Assembly: GCA_902579465.1 (NCBI GenBank)
Contig: CACHGV010000002.1
Coordinates: 124,001-188,000 of the forward strand
Direction: 5' to 3'
DNA length: 64,000 bases
Source of the DNA: an uncultured Pelagibacteraceae bacterium
GTDB taxonomy: Bacteria; Pseudomonadota; Alphaproteobacteria; Pelagibacterales; Pelagibacteraceae
Position 1 is the first letter of the stretch, and every line of letters begins with the position of its first letter. A program made the translations under genes and the position numbers. Below, one piece after another: positions 45,618 to 54,508 of this stretch. The notes beneath the pieces are model-generated. The model did not search any database. It was not told the DNA's origin and was given only the letters and a program-made list of their open reading frames with translations.

Positions 45618-46943
45618 TTAACAATCTAAAGTATTAGATCTCTCCCACTTTGTAATAGGTTTCAATTTATCAAATTTTTCTTTTAACTTGAAACTTTCTA
45701 TTTCAGATTTTTTTAATTTGATGTAACTTTTTAAGACATTTTTACCAAATGCATTTTTCATAACTGTATTAGAATTTAACATTTCTAAGGAGTCTTCTAA
45801 TGTATTTGGTAATTTTGGCAGGTTGGGATATTTTTCGTGATCAGTATACATATTACAGAATAATGGTTTTCCAGGATTAACTTTTTTTGTAATCCCATTT
45901 ATACCCGCTGCTAAAACTCCTGCTTGTAGCAAATATGGATTTGCTGATCCATCCATTAATCTTAGTTCAAACCTTCCTGGATCTGGAATTCTAATCATGT
46001 GTGTTCGATTATTTCCTGTGTACGAAATACTACTTGGCGACCATGTTGCGCCAGATTTTGTCGGCGGTGCATTAATTCTTCTATAACTATTTAACGTTGG
46101 ATTAAAAAAAGCTGATAATGAACCTGCATTCTTAATTACACCACCTAAAAAATTATATGCTAATTTACTAAGCCCAAGTTTATCATTTTTATCTAAAAAT
46201 TTATTTTTTTTCTTATCCCATAGAGAAATATGTGCATGACATCCATTACCTGTCAGTTGTTCAAATGGTTTAGGCATAAATGTTGCTCTCAATCCATGCT
46301 TTTCTGCTATAGACTTAACCATAAATTTAAAAAATGTATGTCTGTCTGCTGTAGTTAAGCAGTCAGTGTAGTCCCAATTCATTTCAAATTGCCCATTAGC
46401 ATCTTCATGATCATTTTGATATGGGTTCCATCCCAATGTAATCATGCAATCGCATATCTCTTTTATTAAATCATATTGCCTCATTAAAGCTGATTGGTCA
46501 TAACAAGGTTTAGATTGAGTATCCCTTGAGTCTGCAATAGTACTACCATCAGGTGATATAAGAAAATATTCACACTCAACACCCGATTTCATCGTGTAAC
46601 CTTCATTTGATAGTGATTTTATTTGGTTTTTTAACATCACTCTTGGTGATGCCTCAACAGGTTTGCCATTCATCCATAGGTCTGAAGCAAGCCAACCTAC
46701 TTCTTTATTCCAAGGTAATTGAATCAAGCTATTTGGATCCGGAATAGCAAACATATCAGAATCTGCTGGTGACATATCAAGCCACGCTGCAAATCCAGCA
46801 AATCCTGCACCATTTTTTTGCATCTCTTTTATTGCTTGTGCAGGTACTAATTTTGATCTTAATACACCAAACAAATCAACGAAACTTATTAAAAAATATT
46901 TAATTTTTTTAGATTTAGCAATATTAGATAAATTTTTGGGCAT
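45618..46943 (-). CDS. gmaS: Gamma-glutamylmethylamide synthetase-like (type III-like glutamine synthetase family), module A
   Basis: A 441-residue ligase of the GlnT/GMAS group. Segments include YFLISFVDLFGVLRSKLVP, SGVECEYFLI (metal Glu), NDHEDANGQFEMNW, GNGCHAHISLWD (ATP/metal His), NSYRRINAP and PGRFELRLMDGSANPYL. GMAS joins methylamine to glutamate with ATP in the N-methylglutamate pathway; true glutamine synthetase activity is the alternative. The assignment rests on its place 39 bases from a MgsABC set. It is paralogous to the 489-residue protein at 55459-56928 but of a different subgroup. Confidence 0.8.
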   Translation of the reverse strand: MPKNLSNIAKSKKIKYFLISFVDLFGVLRSKLVPAQAIKEMQKNGAGFAGFAAWLDMSPADSDMFAIPDPNSLIQLPWNKEVGWLASDLWMNGKPVEASPRVMLKNQIKSLSNEGYTMKSGVECEYFLISPDGSTIADSRDTQSKPCYDQSALMRQYDLIKEICDCMITLGWNPYQNDHEDANGQFEMNWDYTDCLTTADRHTFFKFMVKSIAEKHGLRATFMPKPFEQLTGNGCHAHISLWDKKKNKFLDKNDKLGLSKLAYNFLGGVIKNAGSLSAFFNPTLNSYRRINAPPTKSGATWSPSSISYTGNNRTHMIRIPDPGRFELRLMDGSANPYLLQAGVLAAGINGITKKVNPGKPLFCNMYTDHEKYPNLPKLPNTLEDSLEMLNSNTVMKNAFGKNVLKSYIKLKKSEIESFKLKEKFDKLKPITKWERSNTLDC

Positions 46944-46982
46944 TAATAATTATACTACGAATTATTTATTAACTATCAATAA

Positions 46983-48302
46983 CTATTTCTTTTTTATACC
47001 TGGTATCCAGCTGGTTCCTGCCAAAGGTACTCTAGCCATTGCTGCGGCCTCAACGGTTAATGCACATAAATCCTCTGGTTCTAAGTTATGAAGACTGTTT
47101 TTACCACACGCTCGTGCAATAGTTTGTGCTTCTAAAGACATGACCTTTAAATAATTTGATAATTTTCTACCAGCTATTTTTGGATCTAATCTTTTCATTA
47201 GCTCTGGTTTCTGAGTTGAAATTCCTGCAGGATCATTTCCCTCATGCCAGTCATCGTACGCTCCAGCTTTACTTCCAAGTTTTTCATATTCTTTTTCCCA
47301 TTTTGGATCATTATCACCAATTGCAATCATAGCTGCACTCCCAATGGATACTGCATCTGCTCCTAACGCAAGAGCTTTAGCTACATCCGCACCATTTCTA
47401 ATTCCACCTGAAATTATAAGCTGAACTTCTCTATGAGAATTTAAATCTTGCAAAGCATCTACGGCAGGTCTTATACAGGCTAAAGTTGGTTGACCAACAT
47501 TTTCAATAAATACTTCTTGTGTTGCTGCAGTTCCACCTTGCATGCCATCTAGGACAACAACATCTGCTCCAGCTTTTACAGCTAATGCTGTATCATAATA
47601 TGGTCTTGCTCCAGCAATTTTTATAAAAATAGGAACTTTCCATTTAGTAATTTCTCTTAATTCTAAAATTTTTATTTTTAAATCATCAGGACCAGTCCAA
47701 TCAGGGTGACGACATGCAGATCTTTGATCAATACCTTTTGGCAAAGTTCTCATTTCTGCAACACGATCATCTATTTTTTGTCCAAGCAACATTCCACCAC
47801 CGCCTGGTTTTGCACCTTGTCCAATTACCACTTCAATTGCATCCGCTTTTCTCAAATCATTTGGGTTCATTCCATATCTTGAGGGCAAAAGTTGATAAAC
47901 TAAATTTTTCGATTGACCTCTTTCTTCTGGTGTCATTCCTCCATCACCTGTTGTAGTAGACGTTCCGGCTGCACTTGCTCCTCTTCCTAATGCCTCTTTC
48001 GCTGGACCGGACAATGCTCCAAAACTCATACCCGCAATCGTAATTGGAATATCAAGCTCTAATGGTTTTTTTGCATATTTTGTGCCTAAAGTCACATTTG
48101 TAGTACATTTTTCTCTATATCCTTCTAAAGGATATCTAGACATTGAAGCACCTAAAAATAATAAATCATCAAAATGTGGAAGCTTTCTTTTCGAACCACC
48201 ACCCCTAATATCATAAATTCCAGTTTCAGCAGCTCTTCTAATTTCAGAGTTAGTGTATTCATCAAAGGTCCAGGATTGACGAGGGAAAGTTTTATTTTTC
48301 AT
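46983..48302 (-). CDS. mgsC: N-methylglutamate synthase subunit C-like (FMN-binding glutamate synthase domain), module A
   Basis: A 439-residue protein equivalent to the FMN-binding central domain of glutamate synthase: GMSFGALSGPAKEALGRGA, LDGMQGGTAATQE, ISGGIRNGADVAKALALGADAV. In the place where GltB has its cysteine cluster (before xGxxTQ) this protein reads YDDWHEGNDPAGISTQ, with no Cys, so it should lack that Fe-S centre. In the methylamine pathway MgsC makes N-methylglutamate from gamma-glutamylmethylamide and 2-oxoglutarate-derived units together with MgsA and MgsB. The three-gene order MgsA-B-C is intact here, read leftward. Confidence 0.82.
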   Translation of the reverse strand: MKNKTFPRQSWTFDEYTNSEIRRAAETGIYDIRGGGSKRKLPHFDDLLFLGASMSRYPLEGYREKCTTNVTLGTKYAKKPLELDIPITIAGMSFGALSGPAKEALGRGASAAGTSTTTGDGGMTPEERGQSKNLVYQLLPSRYGMNPNDLRKADAIEVVIGQGAKPGGGGMLLGQKIDDRVAEMRTLPKGIDQRSACRHPDWTGPDDLKIKILELREITKWKVPIFIKIAGARPYYDTALAVKAGADVVVLDGMQGGTAATQEVFIENVGQPTLACIRPAVDALQDLNSHREVQLIISGGIRNGADVAKALALGADAVSIGSAAMIAIGDNDPKWEKEYEKLGSKAGAYDDWHEGNDPAGISTQKPELMKRLDPKIAGRKLSNYLKVMSLEAQTIARACGKNSLHNLEPEDLCALTVEAAAMARVPLAGTSWIPGIKKK

Positions 48303-48304
48303 AA

Positions 48305-48985
48305 TTAATAATTAGATACATTATCAATATTAAAATTATATAGTTTTCTTGCAGAACCATATCTTTTAAATTGTTCAGGTTTAATATTTGATCCAGCCTT
48401 TTTTAAAAGCTCTTTTAATTTTGTCTTATGTTTTTTACTCATTTTTTTTTCTTCACAATCAGCTCCTAAAGATTTTACTTTTCCTTTTACATATATGTCT
48501 GTTTCATACAAACTATCACCTAATGCTTCACCTGCATCACCACAAACAACCAGATTTCCAGATTGTGCCATAAATGCTGACATATGACCAACAGATCCTT
48601 TTACAATTATATCAATACCTTTCATAGATATTCCACATCTTGAACTTGCATTACCATCAATAATCAAAGTTCCACCATGAGCAGTTGCGCCTGCAGATTG
48701 TGATGCATTTCCTTTTACATGAACTTTTCCAGACATCATATTTTCTGCAACTCCAGTTCCCACATTTCCATCAACTATAATATTTGCATTTTGGTTCATA
48801 CCTGCACAATAATACCCAACATGACCTTTAATAGTTACATCAATATTTTCTGTAAGACCTGCACAGACAGCATGATTACCCTCAGGGTTTGATATTACAA
48901 ATTCTCTTTTATTTTTTTTACGATCAATATTTTGAAGTTTTTCATTAACAGATCTCAATTTTAATTTCTTTAAATCAAGTATCAT
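48305..48985 (-). CDS. mgsB: N-methylglutamate synthase subunit B-like (GXGXG domain), module A
   Basis: A 226-residue right-handed beta-helix domain corresponding to the C-terminal GXGXG domain of GltB. Regularly spaced glycine turns are seen in GNHAVCAG, GHVGYYCAGMNQNA, GNVGTGVAENMMSG and GDAGEALGDS. An earlier in-frame ATG (48997) would overlap mgsA by 13 bases. The ATG at 48985 forms a TAATG junction with the mgsA stop and is preceded by GGGGGAA, a good ribosome-binding site, so I place the start there. Confidence 0.82.
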   Translation of the reverse strand: MILDLKKLKLRSVNEKLQNIDRKKNKREFVISNPEGNHAVCAGLTENIDVTIKGHVGYYCAGMNQNANIIVDGNVGTGVAENMMSGKVHVKGNASQSAGATAHGGTLIIDGNASSRCGISMKGIDIIVKGSVGHMSAFMAQSGNLVVCGDAGEALGDSLYETDIYVKGKVKSLGADCEEKKMSKKHKTKLKELLKKAGSNIKPEQFKRYGSARKLYNFNIDNVSNY

Positions 48986-49863
48986 TATTTCCCCCAAGAA
49001 TAAACGATACCTGGCTCAGGTTCAAAAATTTTTGCATTATTTACATTTGGTAAATGTGCCATTGCTTGAAACTCTGATGAAATTGCTACATAGTCTTTTG
49101 TTTCAGCAATAACAGCAGGCTTGCATGCAATCTCATCTCTTAGAACTGCAAAACCACTATGTGTTCCTGCAATAAAAGTATAAAATCCATCCAAATCGCT
49201 TAAGCCTTTATTTAATGTTTGTTTTAAATTTCTTTTTTTCAAACTATCTGAAATATAACCAGCAGCTACTTCTGTGTCATTATCAGAACTAAATTTGGAT
49301 CCATTTTTTTTTAATTTTCTTCTTAGATTATTATGATTAGATAAAGATCCGTTATGCACTAAACATTCATCTTCTCCTGTAGAGTAGGGATGTGATCCAT
49401 CAGTTGTAATTGCACTTTCTGTAGCCATTCTTGTATGACCAATAGCATGTGTTCCGGAAAAATTATCTAAATTAAATTTTTTCACAACATTACTAGGACT
49501 TCCAACTTGTTTAAAAATTTCAATAGATTTTCCGTACCCAACTAGTGATATTGTCGAAAAATCTTCTAAAATAGGGAGAATTTTATTAGGTTTTTCAACA
49601 GATTTTAAAATTACGTGGTCTGAATTCTTTTCTACATTTGTAAGTTTTACTTTCTTTTTAATTTCATTTTTGAATTTTTCAAAACTCATATCATTTAAAC
49701 AAATAGAATATTTATAAATTTTATTTTTATCACTTTTATAAATTGCAAAACCTGCACTGTCAGGACCCCTAGACTCCATGCTTACTAACATTTTAGAAAG
49801 CATTCCTCCTAAAGATTTTTCGAATTTTTTAGATTTTAGATAAATTCCAACAATGCCACACAT
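48985..49863 (-). CDS. mgsA: N-methylglutamate synthase subunit A-like (class II glutaminase domain), module A
   Basis: A 292-residue Ntn-type glutamine amidotransferase domain. After Met removal, Cys2 of MCGIVGIY would be the nucleophile. ESRGPDSAGFAIY, GTHAIGHTRMATES and HNGSLSNHNNLRR are the class II glutaminase signature segments. It would release the nitrogen unit from the glutamyl-amide substrate for the synthase. It is shorter than its module B counterpart (313 residues). It lies 9 bases downstream of a small ORF and directly upstream of mgsB. Confidence 0.85.
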   Translation of the reverse strand: MCGIVGIYLKSKKFEKSLGGMLSKMLVSMESRGPDSAGFAIYKSDKNKIYKYSICLNDMSFEKFKNEIKKKVKLTNVEKNSDHVILKSVEKPNKILPILEDFSTISLVGYGKSIEIFKQVGSPSNVVKKFNLDNFSGTHAIGHTRMATESAITTDGSHPYSTGEDECLVHNGSLSNHNNLRRKLKKNGSKFSSDNDTEVAAGYISDSLKKRNLKQTLNKGLSDLDGFYTFIAGTHSGFAVLRDEIACKPAVIAETKDYVAISSEFQAMAHLPNVNNAKIFEPEPGIVYSWGK

Positions 49864-49872
49864 AAATAAGTT

Positions 49873-50025
49873 TTAAAGTAGTGATAATAATTGGTCTTTA
49901 TAGTAAAGCACATTAACTATCACAATGATAATGATTGCGGCATAGACACCATATTTAGATTTAGGCCATGCTAATCTAGCCATTTTACTCGGTGTTTTGT
50001 TGAGATTTTTTTTATCTTCTTCCAT
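49873..50025 (-). CDS. 50-residue single-helix membrane micro-protein, unknown
   Basis: A short ORF of 51 codons (50 residues) from ATG at 50025 to TAA at 49873. It reads MEEDKKNLNKTPSKMARLAW, then a Lys/Tyr boundary and a hydrophobic helix AAIIIIVIVNVLYY (about residues 29-42), then a short tail. The charged N-terminus and clean helix argue that it is a real protein. It lies between the other small membrane protein (50076-50303) and mgsA on the same strand, 8 bases after a stable hairpin. I recognise no family and see no clear ribosome-binding site. Confidence 0.6.
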   Translation of the reverse strand: MEEDKKNLNKTPSKMARLAWPKSKYGVYAAIIIIVIVNVLYYKDQLLSLL

Positions 50026-50033
50026 GCTTTGTA

Positions 50034-50061
50034 AAGGGCGCATCTAAATTTATGCGCCCTT
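50034..50061 (-). terminator. Hairpin between the two small membrane-protein genes
   Basis: AAGGGCGCAT (50034-50043) and ATGCGCCCTT (50052-50061) form a perfect 10-bp stem with an 8-base loop. On the minus strand it follows the 75-residue ORF by 14 bases and precedes the 50-residue ORF start by 8. The following T-run is short (TTTAC), so it may be a weak terminator or attenuator separating amt expression from mgsABC. Confidence 0.6.
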
Positions 50062-50075
50062 ATATCGTTTTTTAT

Positions 50076-50303
50076 TTATCCATCAGTAATATTACTCTTC
50101 CATGCATTTGAACTTGGTCTTTTTCTTGCAAGCTTAGAAAGTTTATCACTTTCTTGTTTTGAGCTTACAACTGTCCAACCTATCCAAATAACAGCAAGTA
50201 TAAGAACTAATATACCTTCTGATCCTACTCCAGGATAAATAGCACCCACAACATCCTCTGCAGGTTTATTTAAGTGATCTATCCAGTTAGATACTGTAGC
50301 CAT
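50076..50303 (-). CDS. 75-residue single-helix protein linked to amt, unknown
   Basis: A small protein with an amphipathic N-terminus (MATVSNWIDHLNKPAEDVVG), one membrane helix at about residues 29-47 (GILVLILAVIWIGWTVV) and a positively charged tail (KLSKLARKRPSS). It starts 11 bases after the amt stop and is preceded by a strong AAAGGAGG ribosome-binding site, so it is clearly translated, perhaps at a high level. I know no family for it. It may be an Amt partner; PII-type regulators are soluble, so this is not GlnK. Confidence 0.75.
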   Translation of the reverse strand: MATVSNWIDHLNKPAEDVVGAIYPGVGSEGILVLILAVIWIGWTVVSSKQESDKLSKLARKRPSSNAWKSNITDG

Positions 50304-50314
50304 GTTATCCTCCT

Positions 50315-51715
50315 TTAAGTACTTGAAGAAGCAACAGTTTTTTCATCTTCTTTTGCTTCTTCCATTATTTGGTAATCTAATCCAGCTAACTCAACTTCCC
50401 TTGGAATTCTGAGTTTGCCAATACCATTTAACACTCTAGCTATAATGTAGCCTGGGATCATTCCTAGAACAAAGAACATGATTATTGCACCTATGAACAT
50501 TCCTAAAGGATTAATTGCAGCATATGTAGTTCCATCCCACATAGCACCAACACTGTATCCTGAAGAAGGGTATCCATTTAATACAAAACCACATATTACA
50601 AGTCCTGCAAACCCAGCGTAACCATGAACTGCTACTGCTCCAACTGCATCATCAATTTTGAACCTTCGTTCAACCCAGTAATGCATTTTGTAAGCTATAA
50701 CGACACCAATCATCCCAATTATCAAAGATTGTATCGGATGATAAAGGTCATTTCCTGCAGACGCACAGATTATTCCAGCTAAACCACTTGAGTAAGTCCA
50801 GAAAGGATCACCTTTGGAAACAACATAACCTGCTAATAATCCTCCTGAGAGAGACATCAAAAAGTTCATTGTTATTCCACTAAGTGTGGTTGGCGTTACA
50901 TAAATTGTGGTTGCGGTAAAGTAGGTTACACCCTCCATGCCGTACTCCGGTCCAAGATCGTAAATTGGAATATTACAAGCAGCATAAAATCCCCAAAAAC
51001 CTGTATAAATTAAGAACAATCCAACAGTTACTAACCATGGATTTCTAGGCCCTATATTTCTAGGTTCGCCACTTGATGAAAATTTTCCAATTCTTGGTCC
51101 TAAAACAGCAAGTACCCCTAAAGCAAATCCACCAGCTACTGCGTGAATTACACCTGAGGCATAAGCATCATGATAACCGAGTATCTTCAACATCCATCCG
51201 TCAAAGTGCCATCCCCATGCAGCATCTATGCTCCAAAATACAGATCCAATTGCAATCGCAAGAATTCCAAAAGCAAAAGTAGTAATTCTTTCAATTACAG
51301 CACCTGATACAATGGATGCAGCTGTCCATGAGAAAAGTAAAAATGCAGCCCAAAATACTCCACTAATATGATCTCCTAAGTTTACTGCCATCAATTCACT
51401 ATTTGGCAGATACCACTTAGCACTAAAAGCTGAGTCATCTGTAATTAGCGCTGCGCTTTCATTCATTATTGATGGTGCAAGACCTGGCCCAGTTGGAAAT
51501 GCCCAATAAATCCACCAACCAAATAAAAACCAAGTTACTGTTACCAAAGGTATCAGCATCGTGTTTTTCATTAATGTGTGTTGATGATGTTTGTATCGGG
51601 AAGCTCCAACTTCATACATACAGAATCCTACGTGTATAAGAAACATAAGTACTACTGTTATCCAATAGTAAAATTCTGTAAATATGGTTGTCAATGCACC
51701 GAGTTCGTCAGTCAT
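50315..51715 (-). CDS. amtB: Ammonium transporter (Amt family)
   Basis: A 466-residue membrane protein with about eleven helices. The pore twin-His pair is kept: the first in HDAYASGVIHAVAGG, where the Asp eight residues before the His is also conserved, and the second in AVHGYAGFAG. It imports ammonium and, in many bacteria, methylammonium. The latter would suit its position between two GS/glutamate-synthase-like modules. A GGAGG-like site (AATTGGAGGTTAAATG on the minus strand) precedes the ATG. No glnK is adjacent. Confidence 0.93.
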   Translation of the reverse strand: MTDELGALTTIFTEFYYWITVVLMFLIHVGFCMYEVGASRYKHHQHTLMKNTMLIPLVTVTWFLFGWWIYWAFPTGPGLAPSIMNESAALITDDSAFSAKWYLPNSELMAVNLGDHISGVFWAAFLLFSWTAASIVSGAVIERITTFAFGILAIAIGSVFWSIDAAWGWHFDGWMLKILGYHDAYASGVIHAVAGGFALGVLAVLGPRIGKFSSSGEPRNIGPRNPWLVTVGLFLIYTGFWGFYAACNIPIYDLGPEYGMEGVTYFTATTIYVTPTTLSGITMNFLMSLSGGLLAGYVVSKGDPFWTYSSGLAGIICASAGNDLYHPIQSLIIGMIGVVIAYKMHYWVERRFKIDDAVGAVAVHGYAGFAGLVICGFVLNGYPSSGYSVGAMWDGTTYAAINPLGMFIGAIIMFFVLGMIPGYIIARVLNGIGKLRIPREVELAGLDYQIMEEAKEDEKTVASSST

Positions 51716-51849
51716 TTAACCTCCAATTGTTTAAACAAATTATTTTAATATTATTATTTGGAATTATCGGATCAATCTTTAATAAAACAATTATATCAAT
51801 ACAAATTTATAATATTACAACTATCAGTATATATAAATTGTTGGTGATT

Positions 51850-52257
51850 CTAAAATTTTCGATAAGCTTTTTTTAAATCTACTAATGGGTGATTTGGAGA
51901 CATTTGAAATTTTACCAATAGTTCTCGTGCAATCATGTCCCTATCTTGTTGGTTATTAGGTAATTTAATTTTTTTTGGAATGGTGACCCAACCATTTGCA
52001 TTTCTATCAAAAACTGCAGGTCTATCTTCTTCATATCCCATGTGAACGTCTTCTAACCAATTTAAATCATCCCATCCCATTGCTTCAATATATTTTTTTA
52101 GGAAAGGAGTTATTCTTGAGTAGTCTGGTAATAAATTAACATCATATCTATAACCAATAGTTTGACCTATCATCTTTTCTCGAGCTGTCTCTTTCTTTTT
52201 TCCTAGCTGTCCTTTAATTTTTTTTTTGCTCGATTTTTTAGTTTTTTTCTTTGGCAT
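51850..52257 (-). CDS. Small basic-tailed protein of module B, unknown
   Basis: A 135-residue protein. Residues 1-27 are extremely Lys-rich (MPKKKTKKSSKKKIKGQLGKK) and probably disordered; the rest is a compact acidic/aromatic domain (YIEAMGWDDLNWLEDVHMGYEEDRPAVFD). It starts two bases after the stop of the FMN-type glutamate-synthase-like subunit and is the last gene of module B. I recognise no family. The tight coupling suggests a subunit or chaperone of the module B synthase. Module A has no equivalent. Confidence 0.7.
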   Translation of the reverse strand: MPKKKTKKSSKKKIKGQLGKKKETAREKMIGQTIGYRYDVNLLPDYSRITPFLKKYIEAMGWDDLNWLEDVHMGYEEDRPAVFDRNANGWVTIPKKIKLPNNQQDRDMIARELLVKFQMSPNHPLVDLKKAYRKF

Positions 52258-52259
52258 GA

Positions 52260-53654
52260 TTATATTTTATGAAAATCATCTACTCCAACTGTATGGTTTG
52301 TACCAGATAGAGGCACTTTTGCTAAAGCTGATGCTTCCATTGTTAAAGCAGCCATATCCTCTGGCTCTAATGAATGAATATTAGTTTTACCGCATGCTCT
52401 AGCTAATAATTGAGCCTCAAGTGTCATAGTATGTAAGTAATTATACACTCTTAGAGCTGCCTCATCTGGGTTAAGTCTTTTTCTCAATTTAGGATCTTGA
52501 GTAGCAACACCAACTGGGCAACGACCTGTATGACAGTGATAACAATGGCCTGCTGGCACTCCCATTTCTTTTTCAAAATTAGACTCTGGAATTTCTTTAT
52601 TACAGTTTAGTGCAATCATAGCGCCCGTACCTATAGCAATAGCATCTGCACCAAGAGCTAATGCTTTTGCCATATCAGCTCCGTCTCTAACACCACCTGC
52701 ATAAATAAGAGTAACTTTTCCAGTTTTACCAACATCATCTATTGCTCTTCTTGCTTCTCTAATTGCAGCTATACCAGGTATACCCGTGTTTGCTGCTGCG
52801 ATGTGTGGACCAGCACCTGTTGAGCCTTCCATACCATCTAAATAAATAGAGTCTGGATCACATTTTGCTGCCATACGAACATCATCATAAACTTTTGCTG
52901 CTCCAAGTTTTAATTGTATTGGAACTTTATTTTTTGTTAACTCTCTTAGCTCTTGAACTTTTAAAGCCAAATCATCTGGTCCTAACCAATCGGGATGTCT
53001 TGCAGGAGATCTTTGATCAATACCTGCTGGTAATGATCTCATCTCTGCTACTTGGTCGGTAACTTTTTGACCCATCAAGTGACCACCCATTCCAACTTTT
53101 TGACCTTGACCAATAAACACTTCAATTCCATCAGCAAGTTGAGCATGGTGTGGGTTAAATCCATATCTTGATTGAATACATTGATAGTACCATTTTTCTG
53201 AATATCTTCTTTCATCAGGTATCATTCCACCTTCACCCGAACATGTTGCACTACCTGCCATAGTTGCTCCTCTTGCAAGTGCTGTTTTAGCCTCATAAGA
53301 TAAAGCTCCAAAACTCATACCTGTAATGTAAACTGGAATATCTAATTCCACTGGATTTTCACATCTTGGACCAATGATAGTTTTTGTTTCACACTTTTCT
53401 CTGTAACCTTCAATTACAAATCTTGTAAGGGTACCAGGTAAAAAAACTAAATCATCAAATGTAGGAATTTTTTTCATTAGAGCCATTCCTCTCATTCGGT
53501 ATCTTCCTAACTGAGCTTTTATATGAATGTCGTCGATTACTTCAGGCGTAAATATAGAATTATATCCTAATAAACTTTTATTTCTTTTTGAGAATTCACT
53601 TCCACCATTCCCGTTGGAATGACCATTTGATTTTCCGTTTTTTTTCTTTGCCAT
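52260..53654 (-). CDS. FMN-binding glutamate-synthase-like subunit with Fe-S-type Cys motif, module B
   Basis: A 464-residue homologue of mgsC (46983-48302), with the same GMSFGALSYEAKTALARGA, LDGMEGSTGAG and YAGGVRDGADMAKALALGADA segments. It differs at the cluster site: C371, C374 and C379 in GHCYHCHTGRCPVGVATQ correspond to the cysteine block of GltB that holds a [3Fe-4S] cluster. It also has a Gly/Asn/Ser-rich N-terminal extension (about 1-25). It starts on the last base of the GXGXG subunit gene. It probably transfers nitrogen to 2-oxoglutarate or a relative; the real substrate of this module is unknown. Confidence 0.82.
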   Translation of the reverse strand: MAKKKNGKSNGHSNGNGGSEFSKRNKSLLGYNSIFTPEVIDDIHIKAQLGRYRMRGMALMKKIPTFDDLVFLPGTLTRFVIEGYREKCETKTIIGPRCENPVELDIPVYITGMSFGALSYEAKTALARGATMAGSATCSGEGGMIPDERRYSEKWYYQCIQSRYGFNPHHAQLADGIEVFIGQGQKVGMGGHLMGQKVTDQVAEMRSLPAGIDQRSPARHPDWLGPDDLALKVQELRELTKNKVPIQLKLGAAKVYDDVRMAAKCDPDSIYLDGMEGSTGAGPHIAAANTGIPGIAAIREARRAIDDVGKTGKVTLIYAGGVRDGADMAKALALGADAIAIGTGAMIALNCNKEIPESNFEKEMGVPAGHCYHCHTGRCPVGVATQDPKLRKRLNPDEAALRVYNYLHTMTLEAQLLARACGKTNIHSLEPEDMAALTMEASALAKVPLSGTNHTVGVDDFHKI

Positions 53655-54508
53655 TAAATTGCTCCTTTTTTCTCAGTTGGTTCTAAAGCGTCGTAATTCC
53701 AGAGTTTTTTACCTGCAACTACTTTTGTCATTTTTGAAACATCAAAATTTTCGCCAATCTCAGCAACTTTAAGTTTTCTTTTGATCCAATCTATATCACT
53801 TTTTGTCATAGGTGACTCAATCGCATCACTTCCGAATGATCCAATTTTTCCACCAACGTAAATAGTTCCATCGTACATTGAGTCTCCAAGGTTTATGCCG
53901 ACATTACCTAAAATTATTATTCTTCCTCTTTGCATCATAAAGCCAGTGAATGCTCCAGCGTCACCACCAACAATAATTGTTCCACCTTTTTGATCAATTC
54001 CTGTTCTAGCACCAACGCTTCCTTTACATATTAAATCTCCACCTCTAACTGCTGCACCAAAACATGACCCTGCATTTTTTTCTATAACTACTTTTCCTGC
54101 CATCATATTTTCTGCACATGACCATCCTACTCTACCATTAATTCTTACTGTTGGACCATCAATAGAACCAACACCAAAATATCCTAAACTTCCTTCAAAT
54201 ATCAAATTTAATTTATTTAACACCCCAACACCTAAACTGTGTTTTCCTTGCGGGTTCTTTATAACTATTGTTCCATAACCTTGACTCATGAGCTCATCAA
54301 TTTTTTTGTTCGCTTCTTTGCAATCTAGATCATTTACATCAAGATCAATTCTTTTGTTAAAATCAACATCATAAGTTCCCCAATAATAAAAGTTTTCTGC
54401 TTCATCAGGGTTGAAAAATTTTTGTTGAGTTTTACCTGTTAAGACTTCAGAATGAAGTCCCATTGATTGAGCTTTAGTTTTATTCTCGTTAGTTTTTATA
54501 TTTGCCAT
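53654..54508 (-). CDS. GXGXG-domain glutamate-synthase-like subunit, module B
   Basis: A 284-residue homologue of mgsB with the same beta-helix repeats (GKHSLGVG, GSLGYFGVGSIDGP, GRVGWSCAENMMAGK, GNVGINLGDSMYDGT), plus about 50 extra N-terminal residues. It overlaps the upstream glutaminase-type gene by 13 bases and the downstream FMN subunit by one base. The three subunits of module B are thus translationally chained, as in module A. It serves as structural domain of a split glutamate synthase. Confidence 0.8.
   Translation of the reverse strand: MANIKTNENKTKAQSMGLHSEVLTGKTQQKFFNPDEAENFYYWGTYDVDFNKRIDLDVNDLDCKEANKKIDELMSQGYGTIVIKNPQGKHSLGVGVLNKLNLIFEGSLGYFGVGSIDGPTVRINGRVGWSCAENMMAGKVVIEKNAGSCFGAAVRGGDLICKGSVGARTGIDQKGGTIIVGGDAGAFTGFMMQRGRIIILGNVGINLGDSMYDGTIYVGGKIGSFGSDAIESPMTKSDIDWIKRKLKVAEIGENFDVSKMTKVVAGKKLWNYDALEPTEKKGAI

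Noticed and set aside
51688..51876. 62-residue hydrophobic open frame over the amt start region, + strand
   Set aside because: Ile-rich because of AT-rich DNA, overlaps the amt start and the end of the 135-residue gene, with no ribosome-binding site.
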